Shown here in pieces: positions 1 to 7,923 of a stretch of DNA of 38,162 nt (positions are counted from its first letter, which is position 1; each line of letters starts with the position of its first letter). The notes under the pieces were generated by a model. That model did not search any database and was not told the origin of the DNA. It saw only the letters and a program-made list of their open reading frames with translations. The stretch comes from Sphingomonadales bacterium CG_4_10_14_3_um_filter_58_15 (GTDB lineage Bacteria; Pseudomonadota; Alphaproteobacteria; Sphingomonadales; Sphingomonadaceae), in the NCBI GenBank assembly GCA_002783865.1, contig PFJE01000073.1, positions 1 through 38,162 of the forward strand, read 5' to 3'. A program made the position numbers and the translations under genes.

Positions 1-407
1 CCCTGGTGGCGAACATGACGGCCTTTTGCGGGCGAGGGCTCTGCGGTCAGCCGGATGGTGGCGCCATCGGCTGTGACATTTTCCTGCATGACCACGGTAT
101 CCGCGCCTTCGGGCAGCAAGGCTCCGGTGAAAATCCGGGCGGTCTCTCCGGGTTGCAGCGCCTGGCAAGGCGGACTGCCAGCCTTGCACTCGCCAACCAA
201 GGTCCAAGGTCCATCGCGGTCGGCAAAGCGGATCGCATAGCCGTCCATCGCCGACATGTCGGCAGCCGGTTGCTCGCGTTTGGCAATCAGGTCTCCGATG
301 ATATAGCGGCCGAGTGCGTTGTGAACGGAAAGCGTTTCGGCGGGCAGGCGGGAAGCCAGCGCGATCAGTCGCTGCTGCGCTTCGGCAAGAGGCAGCAATG
401 CGCTCAT
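1..407 (-). CDS. moeA: Molybdopterin molybdenumtransferase MoeA (N-terminal part, cut by window edge)
   Basis: MoeA inserts molybdate into adenylated molybdopterin, the last step of molybdenum cofactor synthesis in the cytoplasm. Only the first 135 codons lie in the window; the frame stays open to base 1. The start ATG (407-405) overlaps the moaC stop as ATGA. Visible family marks are the N-terminal helix beginning [11 protein letters not shown], the conserved [12 protein letters not shown] segment near residues 49-60, and the [17 protein letters not shown] segment near residues 93-109, all typical of the MoeA N-terminal domains. It is the last visible gene of the trpG-trpD-trpC-moaC-moeA series, so it is probably co-transcribed with tryptophan genes. 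The catalytic MPT-binding domain is outside the window, so its integrity cannot be judged. Confidence 0.93.
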   Translation of the reverse strand, partial: MSALLPLAEAQQRLIALASRLPAETLSVHNALGRYIIGDLIAKREQPAADMSAMDGYAIRFADRDGPWTLVGECKAGSPPCQALQPGETARIFTGALLPEGADTVVMQENVTADGATIRLTAEPSPAKGRHVRHQ

Positions 408-874
408 TCCGCGACCCAGTCTCCCGATTTTCCGCCGCTCTTGGAGAGCAGCTTAATATCGCGGATCACCATATCCTTCTGCATCGCCTTGGACATGTCA
501 TAGATTGTCAGGAGTGCGACGGAACAGGCTGTTAACGCTTCCATTTCCACCCCGGTCTTGCCGGTCAGGCGCGCCATCGAAGAGACCTTGATGCCATCAT
601 CCAGAAACGCAAAATCGACCGCCACCTTGGTCAGCGCCAGCGGATGGCACAAAGGTATCAGGTCGCTGGTCTTTTTTGCCGCCATGATCCCGGCAATCCG
701 CGCCGTCGCCAGCACATCGCCCTTTTTCATCGCATTGGCTTTTATCGCCTCCAATAGTTCCAGCTTCATCGCGATCCGGCCCTCGGCATGGGCCTCGCGC
801 ACCGTGTCCGCCTTGTCGCCAACGTCAACCATATGGGCCGCGCCATCGCCGTCGATATGGGTCAGTTTGCTCAT
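404..874 (-). CDS. moaC: Cyclic pyranopterin monophosphate synthase MoaC
   Basis: MoaC converts 3',8-cyclo-7,8-dihydro-GTP, the product of MoaA, into cyclic pyranopterin monophosphate, the first stable intermediate of molybdenum cofactor synthesis. The 156-residue product has the usual family length. Diagnostic segments are [15 protein letters not shown] around residues 70-84, [23 protein letters not shown] around residues 105-127 (quoted only as a landmark), and the lysine-rich KSGGKSGDW tail. The start overlaps the trpC stop by ATGA and the stop overlaps the moeA start by ATGA, so translation is likely coupled on both sides. Nothing is missing from the active-site segments. Identification is firm; placing moaC behind trpC is a gene order I recall from sphingomonads. 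Confidence 0.97.
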   Translation of the reverse strand: MSKLTHIDGDGAAHMVDVGDKADTVREAHAEGRIAMKLELLEAIKANAMKKGDVLATARIAGIMAAKKTSDLIPLCHPLALTKVAVDFAFLDDGIKVSSMARLTGKTGVEMEALTACSVALLTIYDMSKAMQKDMVIRDIKLLSKSGGKSGDWVAE

Positions 875-1662
875 TGGTTTCCTGTCAGCAGCGCGTAGGT
901 TGCGATCTCCACATTATCCTGTCGCATCAGAGATTCACCTACCAAAAAGGCGCGGGCGCCCGATTGCGCGAGCCGCTGGCAATCCTCATGGGTGAAGATA
1001 CCGCTTTCCGAGACCATGATCCGGTCGTCGGGGACCAGCTTTGCCAGCCGCTCGGTCTGGTCGAGGCTGGTCTCGAAGGTCTTGAGATTGCGGTTGTTGA
1101 TGCCGAGCAACGGCGATTGCAGCTTTAGCGCCCGTTCCAGTTCCGCTTCGTCATGCACCTCGATCAGCGCGTCCATGCCGAGCGACAGCGCTGCCGCTTC
1201 GATCTCCGCTGCCAGAGCATCGTCCAGCACCGCCATGATGATCAGGATTGCATCCGCACCCAGCGCCCGCGATTCCGCGACCTGCCAGGGATCGACCATG
1301 AAATCCTTGCGCAGGCAGGGCAGATTGACCGCCGCGCGCGCAGCCACCAGATACTCGTCGGCACCCTGAAAATAGGGTGTATCGGTCAGCACCGACAGGC
1401 AGGCCGCGCCGCCAGCCTGATAGGCCAGCGCATGGGCAGGGGGATCGAAATCTTCCCGGATCAAGCCCTTGGACGGGCTGGCTTTCTTGATTTCCGCGAT
1501 CAGGGCAAAGCCACTGGCCGACTTCTCCCGGATCGCTGCGGCAAAGCCGCGGGGCGCGTCCTGACGGCTGATGGCATCGCGTAGCGCTGCGTCGGACAGG
1601 ATCGTGCGCTGCAAAGCGACATGGTCGCGCTTGGTCGCGCAGATTTCATCGAGCTTGTTCAT
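871..1662 (-). CDS. trpC: Indole-3-glycerol phosphate synthase TrpC
   Basis: TrpC closes the ring of 1-(2-carboxyphenylamino)-1-deoxyribulose 5-phosphate to give indole-3-glycerol phosphate. The product is a single-domain TIM barrel of 263 residues; it is not fused to TrpF. Signature segments are [13 protein letters not shown] (the catalytic lysine and substrate phosphate region), [29 protein letters not shown] and VSESGI. An upstream in-frame ATG at 1680 would add six residues (MLDRQS), but the ATG at 1662 forms an ATGA overlap with the trpD stop and matches the coupling used by every neighbour in the operon, so I choose it. The stop overlaps the moaC start in the same way. No anomaly is visible. 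Confidence 0.96.
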   Translation of the reverse strand: MNKLDEICATKRDHVALQRTILSDAALRDAISRQDAPRGFAAAIREKSASGFALIAEIKKASPSKGLIREDFDPPAHALAYQAGGAACLSVLTDTPYFQGADEYLVAARAAVNLPCLRKDFMVDPWQVAESRALGADAILIIMAVLDDALAAEIEAAALSLGMDALIEVHDEAELERALKLQSPLLGINNRNLKTFETSLDQTERLAKLVPDDRIMVSESGIFTHEDCQRLAQSGARAFLVGESLMRQDNVEIATYALLTGNQ

Positions 1663-2645
1663 TGATTGGCGATCCAGCAATTGAGCATGGCGTTGGCAAG
1701 CCCCTTGTCGAGCGCTTCGGCGGCTTCCTCGACGCCTTCTTCCCAGCTGTCGACTTCACCCGCCACCATCAGCGCCGCGGCACTGTTGAGCAGCACAGCA
1801 TCGCGATAGGCGGATTTTTCTCCCTGCAACAGCGCCTTGAGCGCAGCGGCATTATAGGCGGGATCGCCGCCCTTGATCGCTTCCGCGGAATGACGGGGCA
1901 GGCCCGCATCCTCCGGCGTGATCCGGCTGATGGTGACCGCTCCGTCGCTGATCATGGCAACCCGGCTGGGTCCCGAAATGCTGAGCTCGTCGAGCCCTTC
2001 TTCGCCGGAGACGATCATCGCCCTGTCATAGCCGAGCTGCGCCGCCGCTGCAGCATAGGTCTCGACCAGATCGGGCGAGGCCACACCGATCAGCTGGCGC
2101 TTGACCTTCGCGGGATTGCACAAGGGACCAAGCAGATTGAAGATCGTCCGCCGACCGATCGCCTCGCGGATCGGAGCCAGCGGCCCAAGCGCCGGATGAT
2201 GGTTCGGGGCGAAGAAAAAGGCGATACCGATTTCGCGCAGATTTTGCTCCGCCTTGGTAGCTGCCTTGGCAAGATCCAGCCCCAGCGCCTCCAGCGTATC
2301 CGCCGCGCCAGCCTTGCTCGATGCGGCACGGTTGCCATGCTTTGCCATCGGGATATCGCAGGCGGCAACAACCAGAGAAGTGGCGGTGGAAATATTCAGG
2401 CTGTGGCTGCCATCGCCGCCGGTGCCGCAGACATCAATCGCATTGGCCGGCGCATCGACACCGATCATCCGCGCGCGCATTTCAGTAGCGACAGCGGCAA
2501 TTTCGAACGAAGTCTCGCCCCGGTCGGCCAATGCCACCAGAAAGGCAGTGATATCCTCTGCCGAACAGTTACCATCGAAAATCGCGGCAAAAGCCTTTCG
2601 GGCTTCCTCTTCAGAAAGCGCACTCATCGGATCCGGCAATCTCAT
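1659..2645 (-). CDS. trpD: Anthranilate phosphoribosyltransferase TrpD
   Basis: TrpD transfers phosphoribose from PRPP to anthranilate, the second step of the tryptophan branch. The 328-residue protein has the family length. The PRPP-binding glycine motif [10 protein letters not shown] is at residues 71-80, followed by SLNISTATS (about 82-90) and [21 protein letters not shown] (about 102-122, landmark only), which are hallmark TrpD segments. The start at 2645 overlaps the trpG stop as ATGA; a second methionine seven codons in (MSALSEEEA) is possible but would break the coupling. It follows trpG directly and is followed by trpC, so glutaminase, phosphoribosyltransferase and synthase are in one coupled unit. 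There is no fusion of TrpG and TrpD here, unlike in enteric bacteria. Confidence 0.97.
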   Translation of the reverse strand: MRLPDPMSALSEEEARKAFAAIFDGNCSAEDITAFLVALADRGETSFEIAAVATEMRARMIGVDAPANAIDVCGTGGDGSHSLNISTATSLVVAACDIPMAKHGNRAASSKAGAADTLEALGLDLAKAATKAEQNLREIGIAFFFAPNHHPALGPLAPIREAIGRRTIFNLLGPLCNPAKVKRQLIGVASPDLVETYAAAAAQLGYDRAMIVSGEEGLDELSISGPSRVAMISDGAVTISRITPEDAGLPRHSAEAIKGGDPAYNAAALKALLQGEKSAYRDAVLLNSAAALMVAGEVDSWEEGVEEAAEALDKGLANAMLNCWIANQ

Positions 2646-3226
2646 GCCGCTTCCTTCGCTTCGATCCCCGCTATCGCCATGAAATTGGCCAGCAGCGCGT
2701 GGCCATGTTCCGTAGCAATGCTCTCCGGGTGGAATTGCACGCCGTGAATCGGCAGGCTTTCATGGCGAAAACCCATCACCGAACCATCGTCGGCGGTGGC
2801 GTTGACCGGCAGGCAGGCGGGAATATCCTCGACAATCAGCGAGTGATAGCGGGTCGCGGTGTAGGGCGAAGGCAGCCCCGCAAAAACGCCGCTGCTGTCG
2901 TGGGTCACCGGCGATGTCTTGCCGTGCATCAGGCCGCCGCGCACGACCTTGCCGCCGAAATGCTGACCGATGCTCTGGTGGCCCAGACAGACGCCGAGCA
3001 ACGGCTTGCCCGCATCCGCGCAGGCGGCGACCAGATCCAGCGATATGCCCGCTTCATTCGGGGTGCAGGGACCCGGCGAAATCAGGAAAGCCTGCGCGCC
3101 CGTGCGCAGCGCCTCTGCGGCGCTCAGCGCATCATTGCGTTCCACCCGCACCTCTGCGCCCAGTTCCATCAGATAATGGACCAGGTTGAAGGTGAAGCTG
3201 TCATAATTGTCGATGACCAGGATCAT
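2642..3226 (-). CDS. trpG: Anthranilate synthase glutaminase component TrpG (PabA family)
   Basis: This is the class I glutamine amidotransferase subunit that supplies ammonia to TrpE. The 194-residue product starts [16 protein letters not shown], the classic TrpG/PabA N-terminus, which fixes the start at 3226 even though the frame stays open upstream through a palindromic repeat. The catalytic triad is visible: Cys80 in GVCLGHQSI, and His166 and Glu168 in VQFHPESI. The oxyanion segment [11 protein letters not shown] is at residues 50-60. It is the first gene of the trpG-trpD-trpC-moaC-moeA unit, so its promoter must lie within about 195 bases upstream, a region dominated by the repeat. A shared role in p-aminobenzoate synthesis (as PabA) is possible and cannot be decided from sequence. 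No strong Shine-Dalgarno sequence is seen. Confidence 0.96.
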   Translation of the reverse strand: MILVIDNYDSFTFNLVHYLMELGAEVRVERNDALSAAEALRTGAQAFLISPGPCTPNEAGISLDLVAACADAGKPLLGVCLGHQSIGQHFGGKVVRGGLMHGKTSPVTHDSSGVFAGLPSPYTATRYHSLIVEDIPACLPVNATADDGSVMGFRHESLPIHGVQFHPESIATEHGHALLANFMAIAGIEAKEAA

Positions 3227-3321
3227 GCCAAGCTGCCTAGTGGGAAATGACCGGCAGGCCAAGTGATTCTGCGAAGGCTTTGACCTTAAAGCACAGCATG
3301 ATAGGAGCGATCGGGTTAGGT

Positions 3322-3392
3322 CCGCTAGTCCTGAGCTTGTCGAAGGACGCTTCAAGTCCAGAGGCGCACTTCGACAGGCTCAGTGCTAGTGG
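3322..3392. repeat. Sphingomonad-type palindromic intergenic repeat (inverted pair)
   Basis: Two copies of a roughly 28-base unit face each other. The cores are CTGAGCTTGTCGAAG (3331-3345) and CTTCGACAGGCTCAG (3369-3383), inverted complements with one mismatch, and the flanks CCGCTAG / CTAGTGG also match with one mismatch. Each unit can itself fold into a small stem (GTCC...GGAC and CACT...AGTG). The core resembles a repeat I know as common between genes of Sphingomonadaceae. It lies between the divergent trpG and PHA-system genes, so it must sit in or next to both promoters. It makes both flanking reading frames appear artificially extended. Confidence 0.8.
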
Positions 3393-3420
3393 TTCCTTTA
3401 AAAAGTTCTGGAGAATCATC

Positions 3421-3723
3421 ATGGGTGAACCCGTCACCGTCAATATCCCCCATAAACTGGGTCTGGATGAAGCCAAAAGCCGGATCGGCAGCGGCGTGCA
3501 CACGCTAAGCGACATCATCCCCGGCGCGAGCATGACCGGTCATCACTGGGAAGGCGACCATCTCCACTTCACTCTGGAGGCGGTCGGCCAGCGCATCGTC
3601 AGCGATATGCACGTCCGCGAAGACGAGGTGTATGCGGTTCTGGAATTGCCGCCAATGCTGGCGATGTTCGCCAACAAGATCAAGGCGAAGCTGCAGAAGG
3701 AAGCGCCGAAGATGCTGGAGTGA
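3421..3723 (+). CDS. Polyhydroxyalkanoic acid system family protein
   Basis: The 100-residue product begins MGEPVTVNIPHKLGLDEAKS and resembles the small family annotated as polyhydroxyalkanoic acid system protein (PHA granule-region family), whose biochemical role is not established. Visible features are a predicted alpha/beta fold with alternating strand and helix, the GHHWEGDHLHFTLEA strand pair in the middle, and a lysine-rich C-terminal helix (FANKIKAKLQKEAPKMLE). There is no signal peptide or membrane segment, so it is probably cytoplasmic. The start at 3421 has GGAGA six bases upstream; the frame continues further upstream only through repeat sequence and is not real coding. It is the only plus-strand gene inside an otherwise minus-strand tryptophan region. 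The family assignment is from recall, and the link to PHA here is unproven as no pha genes are nearby. Confidence 0.75.
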   Translation: MGEPVTVNIPHKLGLDEAKSRIGSGVHTLSDIIPGASMTGHHWEGDHLHFTLEAVGQRIVSDMHVREDEVYAVLELPPMLAMFANKIKAKLQKEAPKMLE

Positions 3724-3759
3724 GGGGCAGGCGGCCAAGGCTCGTTTTAGCCCGATGAA

Positions 3760-3780
3760 GGCCTCTGTCTCAGGCCGTTT
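3760..3780 (+). terminator. Weak candidate terminator after the PHA-system gene
   Basis: GGCCT (3760-3764) and AGGCC (3772-3776) can pair around a seven-base loop and are followed by GTTTTG. It lies 36 bases after the stop, in the gap between two converging genes. The stem is short and the T-tract is only four bases long, so it may be inefficient. Confidence 0.35.
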
Positions 3781-3836
3781 TGACGCCAGCCAGTGGCTAC
3801 CCAACGGAATGGCTGCGTCTGGCCTCAGTGGCGGAT

Positions 3837-4202
3837 TTAGCTGCTTTTATCATCGACTGTAACGGCAAGGCGATTAAGCCAGGCCTGCGCCTGCTTGGGT
3901 TCGCCGACAGCTTGGGGGCCGACAGGCCCTCGCGACGCGAGGAATTGCTGTTGCAGTTCGAACGGTGGCATGAAGAGAATCTCCCGCGCGGCGTCGATTT
4001 CCTCACCCATTTCCTGCAGTTCGTTGATGGTGGGAGCGATGGCGGCGCGGGTGCCGCGATCGCCCTTGTGGTCAAACAGGCCCCATTTGCCAGCGGCGGT
4101 CGTCCGCAACGCATCGAGCAGCGTGGCCTCATAATCCTCTTCCAGCGCGGAACGGCGGGCATCGAGGCGGTCAAGACGATCAGCTTTGGACATGCCGCGC
4201 AT
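3837..4202 (-). CDS. Conserved hypothetical protein downstream of trpE
   Basis: I do not recognise a named family. The 121-residue product is soluble, with no signal peptide or membrane helix. The N-terminal third is charged and probably helical (MSKADRLDRLDARRSALEED), followed by LLDALRTTAAGKWGLFDHK, a second helix TINELQEMGEEIDAAREIL, then PFELQQQFLASRGP and GEPKQAQAWLNRL at the C-terminus. These ordered, low-gap segments look like a real protein, and I recall similar proteins in sphingomonads, without a known function. The start at 4202 has AGGG at a fair distance upstream; a second ATG at 4193 is possible. It lies 66 bases after trpE on the same strand and may be co-transcribed with ppiD-trpE. 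It converges with the PHA-system gene. Confidence 0.75.
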   Translation of the reverse strand: MRGMSKADRLDRLDARRSALEEDYEATLLDALRTTAAGKWGLFDHKGDRGTRAAIAPTINELQEMGEEIDAAREILFMPPFELQQQFLASRGPVGPQAVGEPKQAQAWLNRLAVTVDDKSS

Positions 4203-4268
4203 TACAGCGCCCTGATCCTGTTGGCAATCGACGCTGGATATTTCCCCGACTGAAGCCGGCTTTTCAGA

Positions 4269-5819
4269 TTACTGCCCGAACCCCACATCTCGCGCCCGCT
4301 TCACCGCTTCTTTCGCCGCCGCCAGCAACGCTCCGGCCTTGGCCTGACATTCCGCCAGTTCATAGGCCGGATCACTATCCGCGACGATCCCCGCGCCCGC
4401 CTGCACATGCAGCATGCCGTCCTTCACAATCCCGGTTCTGAGCACGATGCAGCTGTCCATGCTGCCATCGGGCGAGAAATAGCCGACGCCGCCGGCATAG
4501 GCGCCGCGGGTTTCGGGTTCGAGTTCGGCGATGATCTCGCAGGCGCGCACTTTCGGTGCGCCGCTGACCGTGCCGGCGGGGAAGCCGGCGAACAGGGCGT
4601 CGAGCGCGTCCTTGTCGGGGGCCAGCTGGCCGACAACATTGGAGACGATATGCATAACATGGCTGTAAAATTCGACGGTGTAGCTATCGGTGACCTCGAC
4701 GCTGTGCGCGCTTGCGACGCGGCCGACGTCATTGCGACCGAGATCGAGCAGCATCAGATGCTCGGCCCGTTCCTTGGGATCGGCGAGCAGACTCTCCCGG
4801 TTCGCCTTGTCCTCGGCGGCATTTTTGCCGCGCGGACGGGTGCCGGCGATCGGACGGATGGTGACTTCGCCATCGCGCGCGCGGACCAGAATTTCCGGGC
4901 TGGAACCGGTGAGGGCAAAGCCGGGCAGGTCGAGAAAGAACAGGAAGGGCGAGGGATTGATCCGGCGCAAGGCGCGGTACAATTCGATCGGCGGCAGGGT
5001 GAACGGCGTGGTGAAACGCTGGGCCAGCACCACCTGAAAAATATCACCGGCCTCGATATACTCCTTGGCGCGCAGCACCATCTCGGAATATTTTTCAGCC
5101 GGGACTTGCGGGGTAAACGCTACTCCGTTCGGGCTGAGCCTGTCGAGGCCAGTCTGTTCATCGCCTGACGCTCGTCGTTCGACCAGTTCAGGCCGAACGG
5201 CGGCGGACAGGCCCCGCTCCACTTCATCCAGTCGCTCCTCTGCCGCGGCGATCCTGGTTTCGCTGTCGCCATCACTCTCCGGCCATAGCGGCGCGACCAG
5301 AAACAGTTCATCGGCCAACCGGTCAATGATCAGGATCACCGTTGGCCGGACAAACAACATGTCGGGCAGATCCAGCTCGGATTGCGGCGCGCGCGGCAAT
5401 TTCTCGACCAGGCCGATGGTTTCATAGCCGAAATAGCCGACCAGACAGGCGAGAGCGCGGGGCAGTTCCTCCGGCACATCCATCTGGCAGGCCTTTACCA
5501 ATCTGCGTAGCGCGGAGAGGCTGTCGCCGCTTTCCGGGGCAAACGCCTCGCGATCGTCCAGCCAGTTGCGATTGATTTTGGCCTTGGTGCCCTCGGCGCG
5601 GAACACCAGATCAGGGGCCAGGCCGATCATGCTGTGACGACCTCTGGTCTCGCCACCCTCGACCGATTCGAGCAGATAGTCGCCGCGGCCTTCGTGCATC
5701 AATTTCAGCGCGGCGGAAACTGGCGTTTCGGTATCCGCGACCCGTCGCCGCCAGATCAGCGCAGGCTTTCCGCTATCCAGCGCCGTGCGAGCCGCTTCCA
5801 TTCCGAAACTGCTCGCCAT
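4269..5819 (-). CDS. trpE: Anthranilate synthase component I TrpE, carrying a translated palindromic repeat
   Basis: TrpE makes anthranilate from chorismate using ammonia supplied by TrpG. The 516-residue product has the N-terminal regulatory domain (residues about 20-190) with the LLES motif at 49-52, which in the family forms the tryptophan feedback site, and the C-terminal chorismate-binding domain (about 240-500) with DIFQVVLAQRF, PIAGTRPRGK, LLDLGRNDVGRV, HIVSNVVG, FPAGTVSGAPK and AYAGGVGYFS. Residues about 207-232, in the linker between the domains, are encoded by a palindromic repeat (5125-5200) and read VRPELVERR...TGLDRLSPNG, a typical translation of that repeat. The start at 5819 lies seven bases after the ppiD stop and has GGACGG upstream. 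PabB is excluded by the LLES motif and the trp context, though not absolutely. Confidence 0.96.
   Translation of the reverse strand: MASSFGMEAARTALDSGKPALIWRRRVADTETPVSAALKLMHEGRGDYLLESVEGGETRGRHSMIGLAPDLVFRAEGTKAKINRNWLDDREAFAPESGDSLSALRRLVKACQMDVPEELPRALACLVGYFGYETIGLVEKLPRAPQSELDLPDMLFVRPTVILIIDRLADELFLVAPLWPESDGDSETRIAAAEERLDEVERGLSAAVRPELVERRASGDEQTGLDRLSPNGVAFTPQVPAEKYSEMVLRAKEYIEAGDIFQVVLAQRFTTPFTLPPIELYRALRRINPSPFLFFLDLPGFALTGSSPEILVRARDGEVTIRPIAGTRPRGKNAAEDKANRESLLADPKERAEHLMLLDLGRNDVGRVASAHSVEVTDSYTVEFYSHVMHIVSNVVGQLAPDKDALDALFAGFPAGTVSGAPKVRACEIIAELEPETRGAYAGGVGYFSPDGSMDSCIVLRTGIVKDGMLHVQAGAGIVADSDPAYELAECQAKAGALLAAAKEAVKRARDVGFGQ
5125..5200. repeat. Palindromic repeat inside the trpE coding sequence
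   Basis: The left arm at 5125-5150 begins CCGTTCGGGCTGAGCCTGTC. The right arm at 5176-5200 is its inverted complement with about five mismatches, and the two flank some 25 bases. The core CTGAGCCTGTCGA is the same as in the intergenic copy at 3322-3392. The element is read through without a stop or frameshift and encodes TrpE residues of about 207-232 between the two domains. Confidence 0.8.
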
Positions 5820-5826
5820 GAATATT

Positions 5827-7770
5827 TTACCGTCCGCCGATCAGCTGATTCTTCACCGCGGTGAGTGCGTCCTCGTTGCGCTTGACGCCGATATCTTCCT
5901 TCATCGCGTTGATGAATTGCGCGGTATATTCATTGCCGAACACCTGCTTGAACTGCGTCTTTGTCGCGGTCAGCAAATCTTCCCGTTTCGACGCATCGCC
6001 GCGGTTGAGCTTGTCGAGCACGACCACGAACCAGCCTTGATCGCGCGGCGCTGCCAGCGACTTGGCGGTGCCCTGGGCCATACTGAACATCAGGCTGATC
6101 GGTGCCGGCACCTGACCCTGCTGGCTTTGCCGGGCGAGATCGGCGCGGGTTGAACGAATCCGTTCCGGACTCGGCAGCTTGACCCCGGCATCGGCGACCG
6201 CTTTCGACAAGGACGTACCACCGCTGACGGCTTTGGCAATCTTGTCGGCGACGACCTTGGCTTTTTTCGATCCCTGGTCGAGCATATAGTCGCGCGTCAC
6301 CAGCTGTTCGATTTGCGTCATCGGCGGCGGCGCGGATTCGGTAATGTCGGTGACCGCGACCACAGCATATTGCTGGCCGGGAATGATTTCGACGACTTGC
6401 GGGTCGGAATCGGCTTCCATCGTAAAGGCGATCGGCAAAATCCGCTGCATCTCGGGGATTGGCTTATAATTGCGGTCATTCGGATTTTGCCCATTGGCGA
6501 GAAGCGCCGGGGTCGACTCGATCTTCAGCTGTTCGGCTTTGGCGATGTCGCCCAGTGTTGCACCGTCGGCAAATTCATCTTCCAGCCGCACCGTGAGTTC
6601 GGCCATCGCTTCTTCAATTTTTGAGCGGGTCAGCTCGCCAACTATTTCGGTGCGGACTTGAGCCAGCGGACGGGCGGGGATCTGCTTGATGCTCTCGACC
6701 TTGACGATGTGCCAGCCGAGCGCGCTTTGCGCTGGTCCGGCGATCCCGCCGGAAGGAGCGGCAAAGGCGGCATTGGCGACCGCTTGCGAGGCGTTATTGG
6801 CAAAGTCGGTCTTGCTGATCGAACCCACTTCGGCGGCAGACAGCCCGACCGATTGCGCCGCTTGCTCGAGCGTGGTGCCGCCATTGATCTTGGCGGCCAG
6901 CGCCTTGGCGGCGGCTTCGGTCGGCACGATCACCTGGTTGAGATTGCGCGTTTCACTCGCCGAATAGCGGGACTTGTTCAGATTATAATAGCCCGCGATT
7001 TCCTTTTCGGTCGGCTTGATCTTGTCATTGAAACGGGATTTTTCGAACAAGGCGTAGCGGATCGTCCGCCGTTCCGGAATGGTGTAGCGCGATGCGTTTT
7101 TCGCGTAGAAAGCTTCGACCGCGGCTTTCGCCGGTTTGCTATTGTCGACGAAGGCAACCGAAGGGACGGTTGCAATCTGGCCCTCGCGCGATTCCAGCAG
7201 CAGAGAAGCATAGGGCATAACCAGTTTTTGCGGCACGGCGGCGCCGAAACCCGCTGCAGTCAACAGCTGGTCGGCGAGCAGATTGCGGGTAAAATCGTCG
7301 CGCAGCTGGGTTTCGTTTATACCCTGTTGCTGCAAGGCGCGCCGGAAATTTTCTTCGCTGAACTGGCCGTCGGCGCCCTGGAAAGCACCGATATTGGCAA
7401 TTTCACCATCGACCAGGCGCTTGCCGGCGGCCATGCCATATTTGGTGCCGAAATCTGCGATGGCAAAGCTGTTGATCAGCCGTTCCAATACATCGTCGAA
7501 ACCGCCGCCGTTGATATAGCTTTTGAGATCGAGCCCGGTATTCTCCCGCTGTTCGTTGCGGAAGGCATTGTTGACGGACTGGCTCAGCTCCGCCGTGGTC
7601 AGTTTGCTATCCCCCACTGTCGCAGCGGTTCCCGAACCAGTGACCCCGCCGAAAGTACCGCTGCTCGACACGTCGGCCGTGGCGAAGGCAAATGCGATCA
7701 ACCCGATAAAACAAAAGGTCAGGAAAAGCCCCAGTTTCGAGGAAAAAATGCGGCGGAAAAAACTGATCAT
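5827..7770 (-). CDS. ppiD: Peptidyl-prolyl isomerase of the PpiD/SurA type, membrane anchored
   Basis: PpiD-type proteins are inner-membrane-anchored periplasmic chaperones that act on exported proteins leaving the Sec translocon. The 647-residue product has a short cytoplasmic N-terminus (MISFFRRIFSSK), one membrane helix at about residues 13-33, and a long periplasmic part: a SurA-like N-terminal chaperone region (about 45-190), a parvulin-like domain near residues 260-360 (SETRNLNQVIV... to ...SALGWHIVKVESI), and a C-terminal chaperone part ending KNQLIGGR. The region near TKTDFAN is divergent from active parvulins, so isomerase activity is uncertain. The stop lies seven bases before trpE, suggesting co-transcription, and the start is divergent from tpiA with a 153-base shared promoter region. 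The identification as PpiD rather than SurA rests on the N-terminal membrane anchor. Confidence 0.92.
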   Translation of the reverse strand: MISFFRRIFSSKLGLFLTFCFIGLIAFAFATADVSSSGTFGGVTGSGTAATVGDSKLTTAELSQSVNNAFRNEQRENTGLDLKSYINGGGFDDVLERLINSFAIADFGTKYGMAAGKRLVDGEIANIGAFQGADGQFSEENFRRALQQQGINETQLRDDFTRNLLADQLLTAAGFGAAVPQKLVMPYASLLLESREGQIATVPSVAFVDNSKPAKAAVEAFYAKNASRYTIPERRTIRYALFEKSRFNDKIKPTEKEIAGYYNLNKSRYSASETRNLNQVIVPTEAAAKALAAKINGGTTLEQAAQSVGLSAAEVGSISKTDFANNASQAVANAAFAAPSGGIAGPAQSALGWHIVKVESIKQIPARPLAQVRTEIVGELTRSKIEEAMAELTVRLEDEFADGATLGDIAKAEQLKIESTPALLANGQNPNDRNYKPIPEMQRILPIAFTMEADSDPQVVEIIPGQQYAVVAVTDITESAPPPMTQIEQLVTRDYMLDQGSKKAKVVADKIAKAVSGGTSLSKAVADAGVKLPSPERIRSTRADLARQSQQGQVPAPISLMFSMAQGTAKSLAAPRDQGWFVVVLDKLNRGDASKREDLLTATKTQFKQVFGNEYTAQFINAMKEDIGVKRNEDALTAVKNQLIGGR

Positions 7771-7923
7771 GAAAGAGATGTTCCATTGCGGGAGTGGGAT
7801 TTGCGCCTGCTTTAGGCGGCTTGGCTTTGTGGTTCAAGCAAAAGACTGCGGAAGGAAATTGGCAAGCGTCAGGATATTTGTTAGCGGACGAACATCAGAA
7901 AAACAGAAAAGGCTGAGGGCTTC

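Noticed and set aside
3227-3355. N-terminal extension of trpG by 43 codons
   Set aside because: The extension is encoded by the palindromic repeat; the conserved TrpG N-terminus begins at 3226.
3247-3420. N-terminal extension of the PHA-system protein
   Set aside because: It also runs through the repeat, and GGAGA stands correctly before the ATG at 3421.
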